In this document: positions 12,913 through 24,900 of the stretch, piece after piece
Layout: each line of letters starts with the position of its first letter
Numbering within the stretch: position 1 is the stretch's first letter
Assembly (NCBI RefSeq): GCF_040054535.1
Contig: NC_090781.1
Span: 10,357,982-10,421,981, forward strand
Direction: 5' to 3'
From: Antennarius striatus
Lineage: Eukaryota > Chordata > Actinopteri > Lophiiformes > Antennariidae
DNA: 64,000 bases
Position numbers and translations under genes: made by a program
The notes under the pieces: model-generated
What the model was told of the DNA's origin: nothing
Database searches by the model: none
The model's input: the letters and a program-made list of their open reading frames with translations, nothing else

Positions 12913-15900
12913 CTGAGTGTTGAGGTCGGGAGGAATCATGGAGGCTGGCTGTGTCGTTGCCGCGGTGATTGAGAATGCTGCTTCAGGACCCCAGGTTGAA
13001 CCAGGAAGTAGTGACGTCCTTCAGCGGTGAGTGACTCTCTTTTGTCAGCTGATGACAGTGATGTAAAGCCACGTAGATGTTCACCAGGAGAAGTAAAGAC
13101 ATGTATGAATAAATGTCGTCAGGCTTAAATGTGACCCTGCGTCCAGAAGGAAAAACAGATACTGCCTAAAGGTCCATCAGCTCCACAACTTGTCATATTC
13201 CCAATAATTTTACATTGTGTGTATGTAATTAGTGCTGTCATTGTGGAGCACATGAATTACACTGTGTCATTGTTCTGTGCCTCATGACCTGATCTCATCA
13301 GGCTGAATCACTGTGACAGATCTGAGGCCTGCCTGTCTCTCTTTGTTGCTCATAATACTTGAGCTGAATTAACCTCGCCCTCCTTTCCCAAATACATTGA
13401 GTCACATTTCAAGCAGAGGGATTTTTTTTTTTTAAGAACTCCCTTCTGGGAGGATTGCCTTTGTGGTCCTCTGAATAGGTGAGCTTTGCTTTCCTTAACA
13501 CATTCAAAAGACACTATGGCTTTTTGTTGACACTGCCCGTAGTGTGAGATGCTGAAGTTTTTCATCTGCTTTGAGTATTTGTTCTCATTAAAATCAGTTC
13601 AAATGAGATAATAGTTTTCTCAGGTTTCATTCCCTACTGAATTTTGGGATTCAAAACCCACAGGCCTGGTACAATATGTTTTTTGGGCCATGCTGGCGCT
13701 GTCAGGATTTCAGCTAAGGCCAAATTGTAAATGTATGACTCACTTGCGCCCTCTAGTGTACTTTTGAAAAAACTACAACCCATATTTAGAACCCAACCCT
13801 ACATGGATTGTATGTCAACATGAAACTGCCTTTCTGTTGTTTTACGTTTGCATTTAATTTCCTGTTTGTTTCCGCAGCAGCTTGCCACCATATACTGACC
13901 TGGGCGAAAATGATGTCTTACTTCAAGGCAGCATCTACAATCTTCCAGAAGAGAAACAGCAACAGCAGACATCCACTGCTATGGTTCACTCCCACACACA
14001 AAACACTGACTCATCTATGAAAAAAAAAAAGGAAAAAGAAAACACATACTAGGCCATGTTTCCACAGCTAGGCTTTTGCTGAAAACGTTATTTTTTTGCA
14101 TTCGCCGGGTGTTTTCTAATTGATCCCTGTACACAAATAAAACCAGAAAATCTGACATGCATGTCAGAGCAGTGGTTGGCAGGAATCAACATTGAAGACT
14201 GACATTATAGTAGAATTGTAGCGAATATAAATGCTCAAGAGCTAAAAAACTTTGCAGTCTTCAGTCTTTGTTTTGTGTGTTCTTTGTTCATCTAATCAAA
14301 CCCTTTGGGGTGCAATGTGTTGTTTAAATGGCCTCAACTAGACATCTAAACTTTCTTCCATGTTTTTGAGCAGTTTGTAATACAGTATTATCACATAGTT
14401 TTGTTACAGTGGTCACATAAAGTCATTTGATGGTGACGGTGAAAAAGGTGCCAAAGTGCATTTGAGGATTTCTCGCTTCCAGATTTGCGAGCTGGAATGT
14501 TGCGTGTGCTTTAGGGCTTCTGAACAATGATGTCATAACTTGCATTTAAGCTATAATAAACTTTGCTCTTATGCTGAACAGATATTTACTTGCACCATCC
14601 TGCACACTTACTCATAAGCAGACCAAACCCAGTTCTCAAATGAAAAAAAAAAAGTACAGGACACAAGCATTACCAATGTTAGTTATATTTATATATTTGA
14701 GTTCTAAAAAGGCATGTTTTTAGAACAAGGTTACTGCTCAAATAAAGTGATAAACTAACCCATTATAATATAATTTTAGTATGAAAAAACAACAACTTTT
14801 GCATAGCCTTCACTGTGTTCCTGTGCATTACTGGCCATCTTTTCATGTCGGCTTTCTGCGTTTTGCAGGTCAGGAGTGATGACATCATAGCCGAGCCCCT
14901 CCTGCGCTCCTGCGTTAGCACGGCTAGCATGAAGGTCAAGAACATGAAGAAGTAGGTACTCTCTGAGTCTGTGTTGTGGGTGTTATAGGCTATAAAACAG
15001 GGTTGTTATCAGGCAAGTGAATTAAGGACCTATGAAATGAAAGAGATGGCACAAACAGAAGGAGCAGTCTCCATCTTGTATCCTCTTCCTCCACACATAG
15101 ACCAAATTTATATTTCTTCCTCTCCTCATCTTTCATTTTTTCATTGTTTTGAATGCCGTTCTTTTTTTTTTTTTAGGCTTACATTCCCCAGAGGTCATTT
15201 CCCCAGGTTGGCAGAGTGTGCCCATTTCCATTATGAGACCGTTGACTTTGGTAACGTTCAGGTGAGTCCTAAAAATACCTGAAAATATGTACCTTCGGCA
15301 GGGGTCATGCAGCACGTTTCATAATTGCTTTTTTGGCTCAAATGTTGTTGTTTTTTAAATGTGCCAGAAATGCATCCGTCATGAAATGCAGTATGGCAGA
15401 AAAATCAATTCCTTGTTTTTCTGGACTGCCCTGTCCTGCTTTTTCTTGGAATATCACATTGGATCTACAAGCGTGTTGTTGTACCCTGAGGAGCCATTGA
15501 ATATTTATTTGACTATCATCGTGTTGATGTGTGGAGTTCAAGGTAAAATACCAAAATATGTAAATATATACCGTATATCTGACGATCGGCATGAAGTTTA
15601 GTGCAGATGTTTGTGTCCCTGCAAAGATCACCTGCTTTAATTCCCATTATTGTCAACCATAGATGATATTTTGTGCTGCTTAGCATTACAAACAAGCCAA
15701 CAAGTGATTTTAAGGATGTGAGAGTAGAAGACATTATTTCTGTCTGCACTCTCATTGTGAGCACGTTAGCATTGAGCTCACTGTGTTCAGAGGAGAGCAC
15801 TGTATTAGTTTAATGCCAGCAGCATGACTGCACACTGTCGATCTTTAAATATCCTGCGATCATGATGCATATATTTAGCATGGATTTGAATGTATGTAAA

Positions 15901-18900
15901 TATTCACATGTTAATAGTGAACATATTTGCAGAAGTATTAAATCGATGGAGGACTATCAGTCACTGAACTGTCTGGTGAACCTCAGTGCAGTTTAGGTTA
16001 CTGACCAGCAGAGGGCAGTGCAGTCTTCTATCTACATCAAGAAGCTGCCAATGCAGCTTGAAACAAAAGAGTGCATTACCGGTCTGTGCATGTAGTCAGT
16101 CTGAAGCCCTTGGTGCGCTGCAACTGAATCTCATCTGAGGCTGACTGGATAAGTCAGTGTTAGGATGCTGTCAGGTAAACGTCCATCTGTGGTTTCCATG
16201 ATGGCTTCATCGGCACAATTAAAAATCACCATGGACTCAGTGACCTTGATAAGCTTCACATGATCAAAACAAGAAAGAAATTCTGCACACAGACACGTTC
16301 ACATTCAGCGGACAAGCGACTTCGCATTCTGTAGTTTTTATTCCTGCATCGTCTGAAAGATCAGCTTTTCTTTTTGTTTATCCACAAATTTCCAAGGTTC
16401 TATATTCAGATGCTGGAAGCAGGAAGGGAAGCCTCTGGTCAGGTATCATGTATCCTAATTGCAGAGCAGCTCAAGGACAGCAGACCGCCTCTGCCTGCAG
16501 TCAGTCTCACTGATTCGTCTGCAGATTAGCCCTAGTCTCGCCTGGAGAGCGGAATGAATGAGAATTGTTTTGGAGGGGTCGCCCATCTACATTGCGCATC
16601 TTCCCAACGTATGATGGATGAGCGGGTGAATCTGTGCTGGGCCAGTTACTGCCAAACCCCCCATTGTCACCAAAGAAAGGAGAGCAATTGAGAGAGCAAG
16701 GGGAAGGGAAGGAGGGGGGAAGGGGAGGGCGACGTTTGCCAAGTACAGGAGCGGGGGGAGGGGGAGGAGATGGAAAGAGGCTAGCAGGAAAGGGGTGAGA
16801 CGCACGGTGGGGAGCATCCTTATTTGAAATTTTATGCTTTGAATACATCAGTATCAGACGTGATACCAACGTATTTTACGTCAGGCAGCAGTCGAGTCGA
16901 GAGCAGCTTTGAAACAGGGATCGGCTCATTGGAGGATCTGACTCAGGTCCAGGACCGCATCTGCACACAAAGAGAGACCCTCCTCCTCCTCCACCACTTG
17001 CACATGGATGTCTGAGATGCCTTAGAGGCAGGTAAACTCAATATATGGGCGATTGTGCATCAATGCAGACTGGGCATCAATGATGCCGGATGAAAGTTTG
17101 AAGTATGAGCTCGTTTTATCATGCAGCCTTAGAAATGTGAGCATCAAACAGGAAGTGATGCTTCAGCATGAAAGGAAACTTTTAGATGTCATTCGTCTGT
17201 TTCCTTTGCTTCATTTGTGTGACGAGATACTTTTCTTTAAATTTAAAAAATACATTTGTTTATCCTTAATTATCTGAATGAATGTGTTTCTAATTCCAGC
17301 GTCCACCATGACTGTAATGGATTCATACACTTAGTATCGGAGTGTATTTCAGACAGATCCTCTTCCATGACTTATTGAAGAACAATTTCTCATTGTGATT
17401 TCAGAAACTAGGTCGCTGTGTTGTTTAACAGTACATGTGGATGAGTTGCTTACAGTTATAAATAATCAGAAATTCCCTTCCGGGCCTTTGTTGTATTCCC
17501 AAAGTCTAACTGTGATTTTCTCTATTTTGGGGAAAGAATGAACTTGATTCTGAGCTTAACTTACATCGCCTTCAAGCACTGATATCGTATCAACTTATGT
17601 ATTATTCAAGCAATGCTGCAGGATTTATAGTGCAGCGAGAATCTTTTCTATAATGGTCTTTTATTTCAGAGAAAGCTAAATCACAGATTTTTTTAAAAGA
17701 AGTGCTTTTATTGCATTGAAAACTGTTCTAAAACGTTGACATACTTTTTTTTTCAGGTCTCGACTAATCCACCACTAAGTGTAAAGGAGATTTTACCATT
17801 TAATGCAAGAACTAAGTCAGACGTGATGTTCTTCTTCCACTGTGGATCAAATACAGAGATTTTTGTATGATCCATTGTTTACCACATGTGTCCTCTCAAT
17901 ATTTGTCTTCTGTTACTCTTTTTCTTTCCTAGTTGGCATTTCCAGAGGGCCAGAGCGAAGGACCAAAGGCTGGTCTAGACTCCAAAGAGCTGGTCTTTCT
18001 GGTCCAGATCGGTTGCCAGGTAACATCACTCATTCATCCCTTTCAGGAAGTATAAAATATTATATCTTAAATGACTTTGTAATATTTTTCTCTCACTTCT
18101 CCACGTCAGGGTCGAAACTGGCTGGTGAAGAGATCCTACGAAGACTTCCGTGTTCTCGACAAACACCTGCACCTGTGTATTTATGACCGCCGTTACTCAG
18201 AGCTGATTGAGCTGCCAAGAAACAACACATTAAAGGACACTGTTGAGGTACCACAGAGAAGCAGCGTCATGTCATCAGTCTGTGCTATAAATGAGTCACA
18301 GATTGGAAATGAAGCTTCATTAACACTTTGGGTTTAGCCGATGATGAATTTAGTCTGTTTAGTCATGTGCTGTGTGGAAAATATCAGACGTGAGGACATT
18401 TACACTCTGATCTGTCTCCATTCAGTCAGTAACAAAGATGTTGGCCAACTACCTGTCGCGCTTCTCGGCCATCGCTGACAACAAGATCAACTGTGGTCCA
18501 GTGCTGACTTGGATGGAGGTGACTTTTTAATCACAAATGCAATTAATACAACTGCGAAGATATTTAATAACACAATGATATTTATCACACTCTTTTATTC
18601 TGAAGCCCCACTGCTGGAAGAGACTGGCTTGTCGTTTTCTTGTGATAAACAGAGAGGTTTCTGGAATGGCGGCAGTGTGTGTAAACCTTCCAGCGTTAAT
18701 GCCTTCACAGGTGTGAGGGTTATCAATGTGGAATGTCAAATCATTTATGCTTTTGAACTTTGAAATGGTCACAATCTGGATGTTGTCAGTTCTTTTTAGC
18801 CTGGAGGACATGACATCCATGACATCCAAAAAAAATTTATGAAATTTTTTGCATTTATCAATTTATAGATTGAATGTTTAGTGAGGTGTTCTAGAGCCAG

Positions 18901-21900
18901 AAGTTATGTTATGCTTCATAGAATAGTTTCAGAGAAGTCCCAACACACACATGCACGCACACGCACGCACGCACACTACAGTCTAATTCTGTGTTATTAA
19001 TGATTTATTGAATACATAATATTCCACCTTTGGTATCCAAGTTGAAATCTATTTTTCAGTCGCTCATTTAAGTTGTTACAGAAACAATGAATTTTTCTGA
19101 CAGGGTCACTAATAAGCACATTTCTGTTTCAAACATGTGGAGTGAGTATAGTTTGTTAAAATCTGACCACTGATCTGCATCATAGTGGGACCAGGTTTCT
19201 GAGCAATGCTAATGAAGCCTAGCCCTCTGTGGGCCACACGTCAGCAGAGGTGTGTTTTGTGTGGGTTTGGCAGCACTTTCCCTTCTATCTTTGTAAATGT
19301 ACATGTATTTAAAGAGAGCGGAGCATTAAATATCCTTCTGAGTAATTTTTTTTTTACTATATAAGTGATTCAAAATCCAAAGTAAGGTAATTATTTGATC
19401 ATTCCATGATTGCCTATCCAGATTGACAACAAGGGGAACCATCTGCTGGTGTCTGAGGAGGCCTCCATCAACGTTCCTGCGATCGCGGCTGCTCACGTCA
19501 CCAAACGTTACACGGCCCAGGCCACAGACGAACTGACCTTTGAGGTGACCCTGAAGTTAAAAGAGATAAAGGAGACAAATGCCTTTGAATGTGCTCGACA
19601 GCATCAGACTCAATCGTCAGTGTCTCTTCCTCTGTGATCCAGGTGGGAGACATCGTGTCGGTCATAGACATGCCTCCGAAAGAAGACACGGGATGGTGGA
19701 GAGGGAAACACGGCTTTCAGGTGAATCACCTGCTCCGCTTCAATAATGTTGTCATCCATCTGTTGGTTGGCTTGTCAACAAGATTATATTTAAACTACTG
19801 AATGGATTTCCATAAAACGTGGCTGAACGACGGGCCTTGAAGACAAAGGCCCGAATAGATCTTGATTGAATGCATAATTTTTGTTTCACATTCTTCAACA
19901 CTGCTAGAACATTTGATCTCATCTCTCAGGGTAGAATGTGTGGATCATGATGAAAACAGTCCAGTGTTTTTAGAGGATTGGCATCTATGAGCATGCACAA
20001 ATTGGATCATCTTCAAATTAAAATCCTGATTGACGAGATTGATAAGCTTGGCTGTTGCAAATCTATGAACCTTAAAATTATTTAAATGGATCAAAGGGAC
20101 CTGAACACAGTTTTTGTTGCCTGAAATCCAAACACTGACAAGTCAACTAACTGAGAGCTAATTACAAGGTAACAGTCATAGGTGATTTGAGGTTAGTTAC
20201 TGTTCTATGACAAATTCCAATTGACCAGAAAAAAAAGGGGATACAGGAAGTGACTTACAAAAAAGAAGTTTACTTTATTTTAAAGTCTAAAACTAAAGTG
20301 TTTCATCAAATGTATAAAGACATGCTGTTTGACTTAATATTTGCTCATCCTGTGATTTTTATATTCTTTTCAAATCACTCGCAGCGCTTCTGTGACACCG
20401 TTCGATGTGTTAACACGTCTCTCATCTTGCAGGTTGGTTTCTTTCCCTGCGACTGTGTCGAGCTGATAAACGACAAGATCCCTCCCAGCGTTCAAAGCTC
20501 CGTGCCGAAGCCAGGTATTTTTCACTGTTTGTGCTGCTTCTTTATGATTTATTTAATCCTTGTTGCAACGATGTGAGACGGATTGATTAAAAGTGTGCAT
20601 GACATGTGTCTCTGGGTGTGTGCGTCATTTTAATCAGTGTGTAAGAAGCATGGAAAGCTGGTAACGTTCCTGAGGACTTTCATGAAGTCACGACCACCGC
20701 CTCAGAAGCTGAGGCAGCGCGGGATCCTCAGAGAACGAGTGTTTGGCTGCGACTTGGGGGAGCATCTTCACAACTCTGGACACGAGGGTAAATCATTCCT
20801 ACGCCGTCTGTTCCATCTCCTCTTTTATTTCCTGTTATGTAATTCTTACCTGCCGGCAAGTTACAATGAAATGTTTCAAATATTCAAACCAAAAACACCC
20901 CAAGAAGGAATTACACCGTGAATCTAAGGCCTGTGCGGAGGATTTGTGATGCATTCCTGTGGTGCTTGATGTGAATTGAGTTGATGGTGTGAATGACTAC
21001 TTCATGTTTATCAGCAGGATGAGCTACACAAACATCGTAATAGATTGCACGACAGGAAGCTGTTTTTTTTCTATTGAGAATAGAAATAAGTTGAATAGAT
21101 AGAAATTTCAATTGAGTAGATGGGAACAGTGACATGCCTTGAAGTCAAACTTTGTTAAGAATCTTGTCCTGCGTTTCATCCAACAGAACTGAAACTCTCG
21201 CTGTCACCTGTGTTTTCTAGTCCCCCAGGTTGTGAAGAGCTGTGCTGAGTTCATAGAGAAACACGGGGTTGTGGACGGAATTTACAGACTGTCTGGGATT
21301 TCCTCCAATATCCAGAAACTGAGGTTTGAACCCGTATTATTAATGAAGTAGATTAAAACTTTAACCTGAAATGGTTTGTTGTTAACTGGCTGTACTTTAC
21401 TTTAAAGGCAAATTACCCTGTGGGTACCTGGGTAACATGTTTCTTGTTCACTTGACTGTGGACACATCCCAGTTTTCTGGATTGTTAAATATTTGGTTTA
21501 TAGGCCTTGAAAATTATATAATTTAAATTATTGAAGGCCGTTTTCTTTGCCTGCCCCACTTCACTGGTAAACATGTAATTTTTGATGACATCCGTCCTCC
21601 TCTGTTCGTCTTTCTTGTATATTTTAAAGTTGAAGCTGTTAATGTTTTTCAGCAGGCAATTTCAAAAGAAATGAATTGTTCACCAAGCACACTAATCAGA
21701 AGCAGAGTATAGTGTTATAGTGTCCTCCTAGTTTTTGTGTTTTCATCATGACAAATGGGCAGTGGGACGACTACCATTCTGGTCTATAATTTCTTCTTCA
21801 TTTCTGTCATCCAGACATGAGTTTGACTCTGAGCAAATCCCAGACCTGACCAGAGACGTCTTCAGACAGGATATACACTCTGTGGGTTCCCTGTGCAAGC

Positions 21901-24900
21901 TGTACTTCAGGGAGCTACCCAACCCTCTGCTCACCTACCAGCTCTATGACAGATTCTCAGTAAGGACCAGGGCAGTGGTTGTGGGGAGGGGAGTCATGGC
22001 GGAGAATGGAAATTAGTGTGGTATTTAAATCAGGAAATTTTTTGTTCAGCTCATCTCTAAGTACTAAAAATGGGGTCATTGCAGGGCTTTCTAGGCACAG
22101 CAGGGGGATACTAAAACCGAATAGGAGATTAAGTGAGTCTGGCTGCTGTGAGAAACAAAGAAAAAAAACCCCCAGATAAATAGAGCAGGAAAGTTAAGGC
22201 AACTCCCTCCACTGAGAGTCTCAGCCCACTCAGTGATGTAATGCTTTATTCTGTGTGTCCACAGGAGGCTGTGTCTGCTGCCACAGATGAGGAGAAGCTG
22301 GTCAAAATCCACAATGTCATCCAGCAGCTGCCCCCTCCTCACTACAGGTTAGAGCTCAATGTCGCGCCCTGGTGGCCTGAAGTGGTATTGTACCCTCTGC
22401 CGCATGTACAAGTACATTATTGTGTTTCTGCTGTAAGTAGGGGCTTATCTTTGTGAAGTCACCTGATGATAATGAGGGGACAGACAGACTCTCTGATTCA
22501 ATATATACCATTTTACTGTCTGAAAGATTTTTTGTTTTTTAAATTTTCACTTGAAATATGTATTAAACATTTGCCCTTCTTTATGCACAGGAGTCTGGAG
22601 TACCTCATGCGACACCTCTCCCACCTGGCCACCTTCAGCTCCATCACTAACATGCACACTAAAAACCTGGCTATTGTCTGGGCGCCTAACCTCCTCAGGT
22701 GACTCTGAAATGATCATTCTACATGTACGGCTCCATGCAAACAGCCAAGCTGACACTGGAAGGCCAACGTTGCTGATTCCTTCTGATGTTTCAGTGACAG
22801 TGAAGTGGGACATGTCTCAACGGTCCAGAGCTCTGAAATAGGCTGCGGTGTCCCCTAACTGTGTTTCAGGTCCAGACAGATCGAGTCGGCCTGTTTTAGT
22901 GGAACAGCTGCGTTCATGGAAGTGCGTATTCAGTCGGTGGTGGTGGAGTTCATCCTCAACAACACCGAGGCTCTCTTCAGCTCTAAACTCAGCGCCATCA
23001 TACGGGAAAGCACAGGTGGGTGAAAATGGAAACTGAACAAAGTGTGACGTCCAACCTGAGGTTCCATGTCTCTAACAGTCCAAACATCCACTCACAGGTA
23101 ACAACACCTTAGCCAGACCCAAGTCCCTGCTGGTCTGCTCCCCATCCACAAAGCTACTGTCTCTGGAAGAGGCCCAGGCTCGCACCCAGGCCCAGGTGGG
23201 CTCCCCAGCCACCACCCCCTGCATCAGCCACAGTGACTACATCGAGGTCGGGGCGGGACCCGGAGCTCTGCTGGGCAAGTTCCACACAGTCATCGAGCTT
23301 CCAGTGGAGAGGTAGATTTATTGACCGCCTGACATGAATGTTTGTCCTGCATCGACATTTGTGATTTGAGTTGTGCCGTTCCGATTCTTTGGAATGTGTT
23401 TGGTCATAGTTGGTAGTGCTATAAAGTAGAGTTGGTCAATAATTTGAAGGGCTGTTAAACAGTTTAATTTAATTTATTTGCTATGCAAATATTGACAAAT
23501 AACATCAAACATTTTCTGGTTAGGTTGGATTTTGTGTGCAGATTCTCAGCTTTTCTTGAATCAAAGATTTATTAGATTTGTTTTGGATGTACAAAAGATT
23601 TCACCGCATTTGAAGATGTAACCTTGAAACCAAGATATTCTGTTTCTGTCCTTTGTGATTTTTTTATGCTTGTATGAGATCCCTGGGACCTTTGGAAACG
23701 TGTGAAACAGGGATCCAGAGGTTGATTTGTTTCTTTTGTTCTGTCACAGCAGCAAGCGACCTCCTAGTAAAGCTAAAAAGTCTCCTGTGGGGAACTGGCT
23801 GTCCTTTTTCCATCTGGGAAAATCCCAGTCTGTGTCTAAACGTAAACTGAAGCGACACCCCAGCGAGCCTAACGAAATAAAGAGCATTGCACTGCCAGGT
23901 CAGACAACTTCCACCGTTACTCACCCTAAAAACCCACATTTTTTCCAACTTTCAAAGCTTTTGTTTTGCACTTTTTTAATAGAAGTTTGGTTTGAACAAC
24001 TGTAGATACTTTCTGTTTCTTAACTCGGGAGAATGCATTTAATTGTGACAAATAACGTTCAGGTGGAAGAGGAGATAGCGGCACATTGCGCTCAACCAAG
24101 AGTGAGGAATCTCTAACCTCTTTGCATAATGTAGAAGGTAAGGGTTCATCAGCATCATTCCTGTCCTACACAGAAATCCCCTCCTCTTGGTGGAAATGTG
24201 TTTTAAAGACTGTATGGGTTTTGTTTTTTTTCCTGTTTCAGGGGATCCTCGGAAGTACCGCCCTCGCAGACCTCGTTCAACTAGTGAGGCCATTTCTGTC
24301 GTCTGTAGAGACGACCAGGCTCACACCAGGAATAAAGACGACCACAGAACACACCTACTGCATGAAAGGAGTGCTGTTTCTGATCGCGGTCACAGCGTAA
24401 CACGTATTTCACCTCCACACCAGGAAGACGATCTTGATCTTTGTCCGCCAGTTGCAGGCATCTCTAGTTTGGACTTTGACCCCATGTCTTTTCAGTGCAG
24501 CCCACCCTCAGCTATTCCTGGGCTGCAACAGAACAAAGATGGACATAAATGGCGGAAGAGCGCGGGGTGCTCCAGCGAATCAGAGCCCATCTCCTCTCCG
24601 AACAACAACATTAGTGGCTCTCAGTCTCCAGATATTAGCCCGATTCTCAGTAACGGAGGAAAGGAGATTAACCTGAAGTCGCTCTCTCCTAAACTCAGGA
24701 AGAAATCTTTTAAGACACAAGCAGATGTTCAGAGAGCGTCCGATTCTTCTCCACTTCTTCCGTCGATGTCACCCCCAGTGGAGAGGGGTGAAGGCCAGTT
24801 GGCAGAAGGAAAGGTGGGGAGAACGTCCTACCATCAGTGCAGCCCACTCAGCACAGCGAGCCAAGCATCGGCCCTGACTGACCTCAGTCAGTCTGCACAG

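Noticed and set aside
16507..16869. Pro-rich minus-strand frame of 120 codons in an arhgap32 intron
   Set aside because: It arises from a purine-rich low-complexity block and has no splice borders or recognisable domain.
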